Part shown: piece by piece, positions 39,643-48,670 of the stretch
How positions within the stretch are numbered: the stretch's first letter is position 1
How the letters are laid out: each line of letters opens with the position of its first letter
Assembly (NCBI RefSeq): GCF_022712275.1
Contig: NZ_JALAGU010000032.1
Coordinates: 1-64,000, forward strand
Reading direction: 5' to 3'
Length of the DNA: 64,000 nt
DNA from: Corynebacterium sp.
GTDB taxonomy: Bacteria > Actinomycetota > Actinomycetes > Mycobacteriales > Mycobacteriaceae
Made by a program: the position numbers and the translations under genes
The notes under the pieces: model-generated
What the model was told of the DNA's origin: nothing
The model's input: the letters and a program-made list of their open reading frames with translations, nothing else
Databases searched by the model: none

Positions 39643-40923
39643 ATGACTGAACAGGAGCAGCCGGACAATCCGGCACCGCACAGGGGAACTGCACGCGCCA
39701 GGGGCGGCCGGGCGTGGCTCATCGTCGCCTTCGCTGTATTCACTGTCGCCTGGGGCGGCAACGAAGCCACCCCGATGCTCGTCTTCTACCGTGGAGAGGC
39801 GGTCTTCAGCGACGTCTTCATCGACTCTCTCCTGGTCTCCTACGCCGTCGGTATCGTCGTCGCACTGCTTCTCGCAGGCCCACTGTCCGACCGTTACGGA
39901 CGCAAGCCTGTCATGCTTCCGGCTCCGCTGATCGCGCTGCTCGGCAGCATCTTCATCGCCGCCGGCGAGACCACCGAGTGGGCGATCTTCATCGGTCGCG
40001 TCCTCGCCGGTGTCGGCGTCGGCATTGTCATGTCCGCCGGTGGATCCTGGATCAAGGAACTCTCCGTAGCCCCCTTCGACCCGAACTCCCGGCCCGGTAC
40101 CGGGGCCCAGCGCGCCGCGATGTCGAACACCGCCGGTTTCGGGCTCGGCGCCGGTGTCGCCGGTGTGCTGGCCGAATGGGGGCCGATCCCCGGCCAGCTG
40201 CCCTACATCGTCCATACGGTTCTCTCTGCCATCGCCCTGGCCGGTATCCTCGCCATCCCCGAGACCCGTCAGTCCGCCCATCTCAAGGTCCACGGCTCTC
40301 TGTGGACGGACCTGAAGATCCCCTCGGTGAAGGACCGTCGCTTCCTCACTGTCGTCGCTCCGATGGCCCCCTGGGTCTTCGGTGCGGCCGGTGTCTCCTA
40401 CGCGATCATGCCGCGGCTGGTCCAGGACCAGGTCTCCACCCCGATCGCCTTCTCGGCACTGCTCACGGTGGTCTGCCTGGGCTGTGGCTTCGCCATCCAG
40501 CAGTTCGGTTCACGGATCAACACCGCGCACAGCGCCCGCGGCCCGATCCTCGGCCTGTGTCTGGTGCTTGTCGGCATGATCCTCGCCACCGTCTCCGCCG
40601 GCGACATCGCCATCTGGAACACGGTCATCGTCGCGATCGTCCTCGGTGTCGGCTACGGCCTCTGCATGGTTTCCGGTCTCACGGAGGTCCAGCGTATCGC
40701 CGGCCCGGATGACCTCGGCGGGCTCACCGCGGTGTACTACGCCCTGACCTATGTCGGCTTCTTCTTCCCGATGATCCTCACCGAACTGTCCGACACCTTC
40801 GAGTACACCGGGATGCTGGGCTTCGGCATCGTCATGGCGGCGCTCTGCCTGGCCGTCGTCACGGCGTTCTCGAAGAAGAACCTGCCCGTCGAGAAGCCGG
40901 CTGTGACGCTCTCGAAGGCCTGA
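39643..40923 (+). CDS. MFS transporter
   Basis: The 426-residue protein has twelve predicted membrane helices and the MFS loop motif GPLSDRYGRKPVM between helices 2 and 3. It probably exports or imports a small organic molecule; the substrate cannot be inferred. ATG 39643 is chosen because a -10 box TACGAT (39630-39635) ends 7 bases before it. ATG 39634 lies inside that box. The 3' end overlaps the convergent flippase-like gene by 65 bases. Confidence 0.85.
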   Translation: MTEQEQPDNPAPHRGTARARGGRAWLIVAFAVFTVAWGGNEATPMLVFYRGEAVFSDVFIDSLLVSYAVGIVVALLLAGPLSDRYGRKPVMLPAPLIALLGSIFIAAGETTEWAIFIGRVLAGVGVGIVMSAGGSWIKELSVAPFDPNSRPGTGAQRAAMSNTAGFGLGAGVAGVLAEWGPIPGQLPYIVHTVLSAIALAGILAIPETRQSAHLKVHGSLWTDLKIPSVKDRRFLTVVAPMAPWVFGAAGVSYAIMPRLVQDQVSTPIAFSALLTVVCLGCGFAIQQFGSRINTAHSARGPILGLCLVLVGMILATVSAGDIAIWNTVIVAIVLGVGYGLCMVSGLTEVQRIAGPDDLGGLTAVYYALTYVGFFFPMILTELSDTFEYTGMLGFGIVMAALCLAVVTAFSKKNLPVEKPAVTLSKA

Positions 40924-42142
40924 TCGCCACGAGATGCACCGCCGCACCGACCAGGGGGGCCACACCGACGGCGAGGGCGGCGCGCACGGCCGGGTCGGCT
41001 CCGGTGGACAGCAGTGCGACCGCCACGGCTGTCGCCACGATCCAGCCGGTGACGTAGACCCCGTGGCGCTCGGCGGACAGCACCGCCGCCCCGGTGACCA
41101 TGAGTATCGCCAGTGCGCCGGAAGCCGTGGTCAGTACAGTGAACGTCGCGGCGTCCGCCACCAGCTCCGCGGGGAAGAAGAGGGACGCCACGGGGACCGC
41201 GAACAGCCACGCGAGAACACCTCCGGCCAGGGACGCCGCGACGCACCCGCTGAGCAGTCGCAGTACAGAGGGGAGCGGGGCGTCGCGGTGTCCGGTGAGG
41301 TGGACAATGAGCGCGGGGAGGAAACGCTGCAACGGCACGAGCAGCGGGGCACGTGTCAACGTGACGGCGGTGATCACCGCGGCCAGTGCGCCGGGGGCGG
41401 CGTCGGTCGAGGTGACCGTGAGGAGCACCGGGAATCCGGTGATGAGCAGGGCGTTCGCCCCGGAGGCCACCATGGCCGCACCACAGCGGCGCAGGAACTC
41501 CCCGGTCGGCACATCGGCGACGGCCCGCAGGACGCCACGTACCGGTCCGGCGGCAGGACGCAGTGCCGTCACCGCCAGCCCGGTCCATGTTGCAGCGCCG
41601 ATCACGGTGACCAGCAGGAACGCGGTGAGGCGCCAGCCGGCCGCCCAGGCCAGCGCAGCAAGTAGGACGCGGACCGCACTGTCCACGCTGATCAGCCAGG
41701 CGTAGGTCCGCCACCGCCCGGAGGCGGACAGGAGTCCGCACACGGTGGCCTGCACGGCGTAGCAGGCCAGGCCGACGGACAGCAGCGTGACTCCACCGGT
41801 GTCCGGCAGCAGCCGGTCGGCCCAGAGCGGGGAGGACGCGAAGACCATCCCCCCGGTGCCCAGGCCCACCCCGGCGGCGACGGTCAGCGGGCGGGCGCGG
41901 TGTGCGTGCGTGCCGGTCTCCATGTCGGTGCCCCTGTGGCGGCGTCGGGCTGTCACCGCCCGCGTCGTCTCCTGCAGAAGGCCGTCGAGCACGCCGGTGC
42001 AGGCGAAGAACAGGCCCCAGTAGACGGTGAAACGTTCATAGTCCGCCGGGTCCAGGGCATGTCCGGCAAGCACCGTGACGGCGTAGCCGGACACCGCGAC
42101 GACAAGTGTCGCCGCGGTCAGGGCACGTCCGGCTCGTTGCAC
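40859..42142 (-). CDS. polytopic membrane protein, polysaccharide flippase-like (MATE/Wzx superfamily)
   Basis: The 427-residue protein has 11-12 hydrophobic helices and the N-terminal pattern TAATLVVAVSGYAVTVLAGH ... ADYERFTVYWGLFF seen in Wzx-type flippases. It might move a lipid-linked glycan or related precursor, but no glycan genes lie next to it. The following mycolyltransferases suggest an envelope role. It ends inside the convergent MFS gene and starts 4 bases from the stop of the upstream mycolyltransferase gene, so these two are probably co-transcribed. Confidence 0.7.
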   Translation of the reverse strand: MQRAGRALTAATLVVAVSGYAVTVLAGHALDPADYERFTVYWGLFFACTGVLDGLLQETTRAVTARRRHRGTDMETGTHAHRARPLTVAAGVGLGTGGMVFASSPLWADRLLPDTGGVTLLSVGLACYAVQATVCGLLSASGRWRTYAWLISVDSAVRVLLAALAWAAGWRLTAFLLVTVIGAATWTGLAVTALRPAAGPVRGVLRAVADVPTGEFLRRCGAAMVASGANALLITGFPVLLTVTSTDAAPGALAAVITAVTLTRAPLLVPLQRFLPALIVHLTGHRDAPLPSVLRLLSGCVAASLAGGVLAWLFAVPVASLFFPAELVADAATFTVLTTASGALAILMVTGAAVLSAERHGVYVTGWIVATAVAVALLSTGADPAVRAALAVGVAPLVGAAVHLVAIRPSRASQPASRRAGSSSRTP

Positions 42143-42145
42143 GGG

Positions 42146-43306
42146 CTACAGGCTATACGCCGGGGCCTGTACCGCGAGGCCGCGGGACAGGGTGGGCCAG
42201 GCACGGGGGAGTTCGGAGGCGAAATGTGCCCAGCTGTGGAGACCGTGGGCGGGATAGTTGAAGGTGGCGTCCACGTCAGTGCCGGCGAGGGAGTGTTCCA
42301 GGTCGACGGTGCAGGACTTCGCTCCGATCTCCAGCCCGGGACCGAAGACCACACTGGTCGCCAAATCGACGGGGTCGGTGATCTGTGAGATGCCGGCGGC
42401 CTCCTCCGTGGTGGGAACACCGGTGGATGCCGAGAAATACAGCGGAACCCGGGAGCCCTGCACCTCCGGGGTGAGCTTGTCGAGGTGGAGAGCAGGATTG
42501 TTGGCGTGGGCGGCGTCCCCCTCCACCGGGCCCCAGAGTTCCTCGGCGGTGGCGCCGGAACCGTCACGGCCGACGACGACATCGACCATCTGGCGTCCCT
42601 GCCGCGAGGTCGTGTCGTAGCAGCCGGAGATCGCGGCGGCCGCGGAGTAGAACCCGGGATTGTCCTCGACGAGCTGCAGGGCGGAGGTCGCTGACATGGA
42701 CATACCGAGGACGGCCCGGACTCCGTTCGCGTCCAGCGCGTCCTCCAGCGGCCCGGGCAGTTCCTCGGCGAGGTAGGTGGCCCACTGCTGGATCCGGCCG
42801 CCACGGTCGGCCCGGTCGAGCGTGGAGCTGGAGTACCAGTCGGAGTAGTAGGAGTTCTTCCCGTCCACCGGCATGACGAGGTTGACGTCCTTGTCGGCGA
42901 AGAACTCCACGGCCCCGCCCTTGCCGAACCACTGGTTGCGCTCCTTGCCGCCGTCGACTCCGTTGAGGAGGTAGAGGGTCGGCGCATCTGGGGCGGCGGA
43001 CGGGCGTACGAGCAGCGGGATGTTCCGGTTCATCGACGGGGAGTAGGTCCAGACCTCCTCGACCTCCGGGTGCTCACTGAGGGTGACACGCCAGTCGGAC
43101 TCTTCGACGGTGAGCCCCGGGGTGGTGGAGTCGCGGTGGACGGTGGCGGCCCCGGTGGCGGTGGGTCCCGTGGTGGTGGGGTCCGCTGCCGCGGTGGCCG
43201 CGGTGACTCCGGTGAGAACTCCGCCAGCCAGCAGAATGCCCAGTGAGCTGAGCAGTGAGGTGGTACGGAGGCCGATGGTGCGGCGGCAGACCAGTGAAAA
43301 CGTCAT
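42146..43306 (-). CDS. mycolyltransferase (antigen-85/Cmt type)
   Basis: A signal peptide (SLLSSLGILLAGGVLTGVTA) leads to an esterase-D/antigen-85 fold. The nucleophile elbow is LGMSMSATSAL (about residue 200), and the histidine is in GLHSWAHF near the C terminus. These enzymes move mycolic acids onto trehalose, arabinogalactan or proteins at the cell envelope. ATG 43306 follows AGGAA. The frame upstream of it is not needed. Length is 386 residues. It lies downstream of the second mycolyltransferase gene but is separated from it by a strong terminator. Confidence 0.9.
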   Translation of the reverse strand: MTFSLVCRRTIGLRTTSLLSSLGILLAGGVLTGVTAATAAADPTTTGPTATGAATVHRDSTTPGLTVEESDWRVTLSEHPEVEEVWTYSPSMNRNIPLLVRPSAAPDAPTLYLLNGVDGGKERNQWFGKGGAVEFFADKDVNLVMPVDGKNSYYSDWYSSSTLDRADRGGRIQQWATYLAEELPGPLEDALDANGVRAVLGMSMSATSALQLVEDNPGFYSAAAAISGCYDTTSRQGRQMVDVVVGRDGSGATAEELWGPVEGDAAHANNPALHLDKLTPEVQGSRVPLYFSASTGVPTTEEAAGISQITDPVDLATSVVFGPGLEIGAKSCTVDLEHSLAGTDVDATFNYPAHGLHSWAHFASELPRAWPTLSRGLAVQAPAYSL

Positions 43307-43490
43307 GGGGTTCCTGTCGTGAATGATGGTCGTCGTAGGACGGCGTAACCGTAGTGACTTTACGCTGGTAGGACTGCTCACTGCCGGGCTATCGGTGTCA
43401 TGGTGACGACACTCCGGTCTGGCGTCCGGGCCTGTTGTCAGCCAGGCCCATCATCCCGCAGAGCGAGTGCATCATCTCGCGCGTACCGAG

Positions 43491-43531
43491 AAGGCCCGCC
43501 GCACACCGGTCGTCGGTGTGCGGCGGGCCTT
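43491..43531 (-). terminator. terminator between two mycolyltransferase genes
   Basis: AAGGCCCGCCGCACACCG (43491-43508) pairs perfectly over 18 bp with CGGTGTGCGGCGGGCCTT (43514-43531). Confidence 0.9.
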
Positions 43532-43580
43532 GTCGGGAGTCAGTCCGGAACCTCAGTCCCGGGAGTAGCGAGGAGAGGAG

Positions 43581-45014
43581 TTACTGCTCGCCGTTCGCTG
43601 CGGCCTGCTCTGCCTGGGCCTGCTGGAAGGCCTCGGTCAGCAGCGGCAGGGAGCCTGCATTGCCGATGCCCTGGTTCCTGTCCAGGTAGTCGGCGGCAGC
43701 CTTGTCCCGGGTGGCGATGGCCTCCGCCTCATCAAAGCCGAGGCCACGGGCGATGGTCGGCCAGGACTCGAACATGTCGTCCTGCCAGTAACCCCACTGG
43801 TGGGTGCCGGTGTTCCGGAAGTTGTAGGTGATGTTGTTGTTCTCTTCGGTCACACCGGCTTTGTCGGCGGCGGCCTTGAAGAGATGGGTGCAGACGTTGG
43901 TCGCGCCTTCGATGACGCCACCCTCGGTCGCCGGGGTGATCGAGCCGACCGGGTTGCCGCGCAGGCGGTCCCCGGAGGCGACGTCGTGCTCACCCATCAG
44001 GCCGGTACCGGCGGAGATGTAGATGTTGTGCTGATCCTTCAGCTTCCCGACATTGAGCTGGGCATCGTTGCGACGTGCGACGGCGCCGCCACGGGGACCC
44101 CACATCTGCTCGTAGGTGGCGTCGCCGCGGTCGAGGACGAGGTCGACCCCCAGTTCGGCGGTGCCGGTGGTGGCGGGACAGCCGGAGTAGGACGCGATGG
44201 CGTCGTAGAAGCCAGGGTTCTGCTCACCGAAGACCAGCACGGAGGATGCGGACATCGACATGCCGATGATGGCGCGCTCGTCGCTGGTGGACTGGAAATG
44301 GCCGCTCTCGCCCTCCGTACCCTCCATCGCTGCGGGCAGTTCCTTGGTGAGGAAGGTCTCCCACATCTGCTTGGTGCCGACGCCGTTGCCGTCCTCGTCC
44401 AGCGTGGGGTGCTCGAGCTCCCAGTCGGTGTAGTAGGAGAAGGCGCCGGCCATCGGGATGACTACGTTGACGTTGGAGCCGTCCTGCACTTCACCGTTCT
44501 CGTCGGTGTGGCGGCCGATCTCATTGCCGTAGAACTCGATGGCACTGGTCTGCTGCAACCAGTTGGCCCGACCGGTGCCACCGTCGGCACCGTTGAGCAG
44601 GTAGACAGTGGGGGCGCTTTCCGGGTTGACGTTGGCGCGGATGGTGACGACCGGGATCTCGCGTCCGCCCATCGCCGGAGACTTGACGGCCAGCTCCTCC
44701 ATTCGGCCGTATCGGTCGCCGGCCTTGCCACCGTCGGGCTTGGGGGTCCCGTCCTCGTTCGTCTCGTCCGACTGCCGGTACACCCACTGACGCCAGCCGG
44801 CCTCGTCCTCGGGGACGTAGCCGTTGGCCTCGGCGGCCGCCTGGGTCTCGAAGGGCTTGAGTGTGGGCTCCTGTGAGGCGTCCTGGGCGGACGCGGACGG
44901 CGTCGTATCGCCGTAGTTCACCGCCACAGCGGTCAGCGGCAGTGCGGCAACCAGGGCGGCTGCGGCGACTCGGACAGAGCGGGGAGCGACACGGCGAGCG
45001 GCGTGCGTGGACAT
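43581..45014 (-). CDS. mycolyltransferase (Cmt type) with C-terminal extension
   Basis: This is a 477-residue secreted antigen-85-fold protein. The signal peptide VRVAAAALVAALPLTAVAV is followed by an insert before the fold. The nucleophile is in IGMSMSASSVL and the histidine in GTHQWGYWQ. The last 50 residues (AATRDKAAADYLDRN... QQAQAEQAAANGEQ) form a charged, Ala/Gln-rich tail absent from the neighbouring paralogue. It is divergent from a 33-residue peptide gene. Some corynebacterial enzymes of this family acylate small porin peptides; that role here is inference. Confidence 0.9.
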   Translation of the reverse strand: MSTHAARRVAPRSVRVAAAALVAALPLTAVAVNYGDTTPSASAQDASQEPTLKPFETQAAAEANGYVPEDEAGWRQWVYRQSDETNEDGTPKPDGGKAGDRYGRMEELAVKSPAMGGREIPVVTIRANVNPESAPTVYLLNGADGGTGRANWLQQTSAIEFYGNEIGRHTDENGEVQDGSNVNVVIPMAGAFSYYTDWELEHPTLDEDGNGVGTKQMWETFLTKELPAAMEGTEGESGHFQSTSDERAIIGMSMSASSVLVFGEQNPGFYDAIASYSGCPATTGTAELGVDLVLDRGDATYEQMWGPRGGAVARRNDAQLNVGKLKDQHNIYISAGTGLMGEHDVASGDRLRGNPVGSITPATEGGVIEGATNVCTHLFKAAADKAGVTEENNNITYNFRNTGTHQWGYWQDDMFESWPTIARGLGFDEAEAIATRDKAAADYLDRNQGIGNAGSLPLLTEAFQQAQAEQAAANGEQ

Positions 45015-45112
45015 TCAGGCCTCGTGATTCTTCGACGTCACTTGTGGTGGAGAGTTCTCGCCGGGGTGATCGTCCGGGAAGACGGAGGCGTTACCACCGT
45101 CACGCGGCGAGA

Positions 45113-45124
45113 TACAACGTTGTA
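45113..45124. promoter_or_regulatory. perfect 12-bp palindrome in the mycolyltransferase/peptide divergent promoter
   Basis: TACAACGTTGTA lies between the divergent genes, with TAACAT (45130-45135), a likely -10 box for the peptide gene, 5 bases further. It looks like a regulator site; I cannot name the regulator. Confidence 0.5.
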
Positions 45125-45199
45125 CACAGTAACATGCCAGTGCCCTGTACGATTATGCCGATTGTCCCCGACAACGCCCCCCAATTCCAGGAGTATTCC

Positions 45200-45301
45200 G
45201 TGAACCTCAGCTTCTTCGACCAGATCCTCGTCAACACCAACGAGATCATCGGCGGTGCGATCAACAACGCACTGGCGTTCATCACCAAGTTCTTCGTCTA
45301 G
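45200..45301 (+). CDS. 33-residue amphipathic peptide, PorA/PorH-like candidate
   Basis: GTG 45200 follows AGGAG (45189-45193) by 6 bases and encodes MNLSFFDQILVNTNEIIGGA continuing INNALAFITKFFV. The peptide has no signal sequence, is rich in hydrophobic residues placed every third or fourth position, and resembles in size and style the mycomembrane peptides PorA and PorH. Only Ser4, Thr13 and Thr29 could carry an acyl group. It is divergent from a mycolyltransferase, the enzyme type that acylates PorA/PorH. Function is inferred; no sequence identity to known porins is claimed. Confidence 0.55.
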   Translation: MNLSFFDQILVNTNEIIGGAINNALAFITKFFV

Positions 45302-45393
45302 AGGGTCCTGTCGTCGAACGGGAGCGGAGCGTCCCCCAGGGGTTCCTGACCCCCGACGCGACGTATCAGCCCTGAGCGCGTACCATTGATTCC

Positions 45394-46818
45394 GTGGCTG
45401 AACATTATGACGTAGTAGTTATCGGCGCGGGCCCCGGCGGGTACGTCGCCGCCATCCGGGCGGCCCAGCTGGGTCTGAAGACCGCCGTTGTCGAGAAGCA
45501 GTACTGGGGCGGTGTCTGCCTCAACGTGGGCTGCATCCCGTCCAAGGCGCTGATCCGTAACGCGGACATCGCGCACATCCTCACCCACGATGCCAAGACC
45601 TTCGGCATCAGCGGTGACAACATCAGCATGGACTACGGGGTCGCGCACAAGCGGTCCCGTAAGGTCTCTGCGGGCATCGTCAAGGGTGTCCACTACCTGA
45701 TGAAGAAGAACGGCATCACCGAGATCGACGGTCTCGGCACCTTCACTGACGCGAACACCGTCGAGATCTCGGAGGGGAAGGACGCCGGCAAGACCGTCAC
45801 CTTCGACAACGCGATCGTCGCGACCGGTTCCGTCGTGAAGTCCCTGCCGGGGGTGCACATCGGCGGCAACATCGTCTCCTTCGAGGAGCAGATCCTCGAC
45901 GAGGACGCCCCGAAGTCCATGGTCATCATCGGTGCCGGTGCCATCGGCATGGAGTTCGCCTACGTGCTGGCGAACTTCGGCGTGGACATCACCATCGTCG
46001 AGTTCATGGACCGCGTCCTGCCGAACGAGGACAAGGACGTCTCCAAGGAGATCGCCAAGCAGTACAAGAAGCTCGGCGTCACCCTGAAGACCGGTCACAA
46101 GACCACCGCCGTCCGCGACCTCGGCGGCGCCGCCGGTGTCGAGGTCGACATCGAGGCCGCCGACGGTTCCAAGGCCGAGACCATCAAGGCCGACCGCGTC
46201 ATGGTCTCCATCGGTTTCGCCCCGCGGGTCGAGGGCTTCGGCCTGGAGAACACCGGTGTCAAGCTCACCGAGCGTGGTGCCATCGACATCGACGACCGCA
46301 TGCGCACCAACGTGCCGCACATCTACTCCATCGGTGACGTCACCGCGAAGCTCCAGCTCGCGCACGTCGCCGAGGCACAGGGTGTCGTCGCCGCGGAGAC
46401 CATCGCCGGCGTCGAGACCCAGGAGCTCGGCGACTACATGAACATGCCGCGCGCCACCTTCTGCACCCCGCAGGTCGCCTCCTTCGGTTACACCGAGGAT
46501 GCCGCCCGCAAGCGTGCCGAGGAGTCCGGCCGTGAGATCAAGGTCGCGACCTTCCCCTACTCCGCCAACGGTAAGGCCCAGGGCCTCAACGAGGGCGTCG
46601 GCTTCGTGAAGATCATCGCGGATGCCGAGTACGGCGAGCTCATCGGTGCCCACATGGTCGGCCCGGACGTCTCCGAGCTGCTGCCGGAGCTCACCCTGGC
46701 GCAGCGTTTCGACCTCACTGCCGAAGAGATCGGACGCAACGTCCACACCCACCCGACCCTGTCGGAGGCCATCAAGGAGGCCGCCGAGGGCATCACGGGT
46801 CACATGATCAACCTGTAG
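45394..46818 (+). CDS. lpd: dihydrolipoamide dehydrogenase
   Basis: The 474-residue flavoprotein has FAD motif VVIGAGPGGYVAAIRAAQLG, redox-active disulfide GGVCLNVGCIPSKAL, NAD motif IIGAGAIGMEFAYVL and the catalytic His-Glu of HTHPTLSEAIKEA. It is the E3 component for pyruvate and 2-oxoglutarate dehydrogenase. GTG 45394 lies 7 bases after a -10 box TACCAT (45381-45386), a leaderless arrangement. A strong terminator follows. Confidence 0.97.
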   Translation: MAEHYDVVVIGAGPGGYVAAIRAAQLGLKTAVVEKQYWGGVCLNVGCIPSKALIRNADIAHILTHDAKTFGISGDNISMDYGVAHKRSRKVSAGIVKGVHYLMKKNGITEIDGLGTFTDANTVEISEGKDAGKTVTFDNAIVATGSVVKSLPGVHIGGNIVSFEEQILDEDAPKSMVIIGAGAIGMEFAYVLANFGVDITIVEFMDRVLPNEDKDVSKEIAKQYKKLGVTLKTGHKTTAVRDLGGAAGVEVDIEAADGSKAETIKADRVMVSIGFAPRVEGFGLENTGVKLTERGAIDIDDRMRTNVPHIYSIGDVTAKLQLAHVAEAQGVVAAETIAGVETQELGDYMNMPRATFCTPQVASFGYTEDAARKRAEESGREIKVATFPYSANGKAQGLNEGVGFVKIIADAEYGELIGAHMVGPDVSELLPELTLAQRFDLTAEEIGRNVHTHPTLSEAIKEAAEGITGHMINL

Positions 46819-46834
46819 GTCCGTCCTGCGTCAC

Positions 46835-46865
46835 CGCCCCGGTCACTGTCCCTGTGGCCGGGGCG
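46835..46865 (+). terminator. lpd terminator
   Basis: CGCCCCGGTCAC (46835-46846) pairs with GTGGCCGGGGCG (46854-46865), with one G-T pair and a 7-base loop. Confidence 0.8.
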
Positions 46866-46969
46866 CTGTCATGCGCGGGGGCGTAGATACAGCCGTGTGC
46901 ACCCGCCGTACGCTGTCGTGCGCGCGGCGCTGATGCGTCCTTCCCCGTGGTGAGGGTACGATTCTGGCC

Positions 46970-48148
46970 ATGTCAGAGGTGCCGGAGAACGGGGTCCCCG
47001 CTGAGGATCATGCCGACGAGTATGCCGAGGAGCATGTCACCGTCATCGGCGTGATGGTCGACCGTGGACTGCCCGAGAAGCGCGTCATCAGTGCGCTGGC
47101 GAAGTTGGGCATCCGGCCCGACGACTCGGACATCACCGACGAGAGCCTGCGCTTCAGCGGTCACCCGCGGGTGCAGGTGCGCACCGCGTCCCTGCCGATG
47201 CGCCTCGACGGCAGTGTGCGGCTGGCGGACACCACCCCGGACATCATGAGATCATACGGCTGGGACCGGATGATCTACGTGACCGATCTGCCGTTGACGA
47301 CGCGCCGCCCGGTCATCAGCCAGACGGTGCACCGCGGCACGGTCACGATGCTCTGCCTGCCCGCCTTCGGACTGCTGCGTGGCCGTGAGGCGCTGCGTCA
47401 GGAACTCAGTCGTCTGTTGCGTGGGAAACCGGCCGGAGCCGGCATCCGCGAGAAGGTCACTGAAGGTGAGGACATCGAGGGTGGTGACGCCGGGGCGGAT
47501 GTCACCCGCGTGATCGAGGGGCGGGGACGCGGCCTCCGACTGCTCCTCGGGATGATCGCCGGCAATCAGCCTGAGCAGCTGTTCAAGGTCCTCACCGGCT
47601 GCCTGGCCATTGCGGTGGCGACCGGCGCCTACGGCATCTTCTACGGCTCGATGTGGCAGATGTCGCACACCGTGTCCGTGCTGCGCATGTTCATCATCAG
47701 TGTCTTCGCTATCGGCGGACTCACGTTCTGGCTGGTCTACCACAACGGACTGTGGAACAGGTGGCCCGACCGGGAACCGGACAGTGTGGCCCAGTGGCGC
47801 GCCAGGATGGACAACCGGGCCACGGTCGGAACCGTGGTCATCGCCGCGGTGATGATCTACACGACCGTCTTCCTCGCCCTGCTGGTGTTGTCCGTGGTCA
47901 TCGTGGACACGAACTACTTCCGTTCCCAGGTCAACGACGAGCCCTTCCCCTGGGGCTACGCGAAACTGGCGTGGCTCACGGCGTCATTGGGTACCTTCGC
48001 CGGGGCGATCGGGTCCAGCTTCGACAATGACGACGCCATCCGCGAGGCCACCTACAACCGGCGTGAGCACCTGCGTCGGCAGATCACCGGCCTCTACGAG
48101 GACAAACCCCCGTCACGGCTGCGCCCTCAGCGGCGTAACCCGTACTGA
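46970..48148 (+). CDS. membrane protein of unknown function
   Basis: The 392-residue protein has an acidic N terminus (DHADEYAEEHVTVIGVMVDR), a soluble domain of about 190 residues, then four membrane helices (KVLTGCLAIAVATGAYGIF, VLRMFIISVFAIGGLTFWLV, VVIAAVMIYTTVFLALLVLS, KLAWLTASLGTFAGAIGSS) and a basic tail. Similar proteins are common next to lpd in Corynebacteriales as far as I recall, without assigned function. ATG 46970 is leaderless-like: TACGAT (46957-46962) ends 7 bases before. Confidence 0.75.
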   Translation: MSEVPENGVPAEDHADEYAEEHVTVIGVMVDRGLPEKRVISALAKLGIRPDDSDITDESLRFSGHPRVQVRTASLPMRLDGSVRLADTTPDIMRSYGWDRMIYVTDLPLTTRRPVISQTVHRGTVTMLCLPAFGLLRGREALRQELSRLLRGKPAGAGIREKVTEGEDIEGGDAGADVTRVIEGRGRGLRLLLGMIAGNQPEQLFKVLTGCLAIAVATGAYGIFYGSMWQMSHTVSVLRMFIISVFAIGGLTFWLVYHNGLWNRWPDREPDSVAQWRARMDNRATVGTVVIAAVMIYTTVFLALLVLSVVIVDTNYFRSQVNDEPFPWGYAKLAWLTASLGTFAGAIGSSFDNDDAIREATYNRREHLRRQITGLYEDKPPSRLRPQRRNPY

Positions 48149-48180
48149 GCAGGTGGCCGGGTCACCCGTCCCGACCTGCT

Positions 48181-48541
48181 TCAGGCGGTGAATCTGCGGC
48201 GGTAGGAGACCGGTGTGGTCCCGGTGGTGCTCCTCAGCCGGGCCCGCAGTGTGGCGCCGGTGCCGAAGCCGACCAGGTCGGCGATCGCGTCCACGGTGAG
48301 GTCCGTGTTCTCCAGCAGTTCCTGGGTGTGGCGGACCCGCTGGGCGGTGATCCATCGCGCAGGCGTGGTGCCGGTTTCCTCACGGAATCGGCGGAGGAAG
48401 GTCCGCTGGCTCATCACCGCATGATCGGCGCGGGTGGTCGCGGCGGCGCTGTGCGGGGGCGGGTTGTACTGAGTGTCTCGGTGTCGCGTCCGGCGGTGCT
48501 GCGATCTGCGGCGCTGTGCCAGCAGGAGACGGGAGCGGCCG
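48181..48541 (-). pseudogene. AraC/GlxA-type regulator, C-terminal remnant
   Basis: Bases 48417-48181 encode MSQRTFLRRFREETGTTPAR and AIADLVGFGTGATLRARLRS, the two helix-turn-helix units of the AraC family, and end properly. Upstream in the same frame, to about 48541, faded pieces such as RHRDTQYNPPPH resemble the PHRDGGQAQ linker of GlxA/FtrA-type regulators. The whole N-terminal amidotransferase-like domain is missing. It lies between the lpd region and aceA. Confidence 0.65.
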
Positions 48542-48592
48542 GTCGTCCGTGACGTGTCGTGTGCCCGAGGTCGCCGACGGAGCGGACGCAGA

Positions 48593-48630
48593 ACCGCCCT
48601 GTGCGCCGGGGGTGTGGCGCACAGGGCGGT
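48593..48630 (-). terminator. aceA terminator
   Basis: ACCGCCCTGTGCGCC (48593-48607) pairs perfectly over 15 bp with GGCGCACAGGGCGGT (48616-48630), about 40 bases beyond the aceA stop. Confidence 0.88.
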
Positions 48631-48670
48631 GGGGTGTCACCTGAGGGTGACGGTCAGTTCCGGTCGGAGA

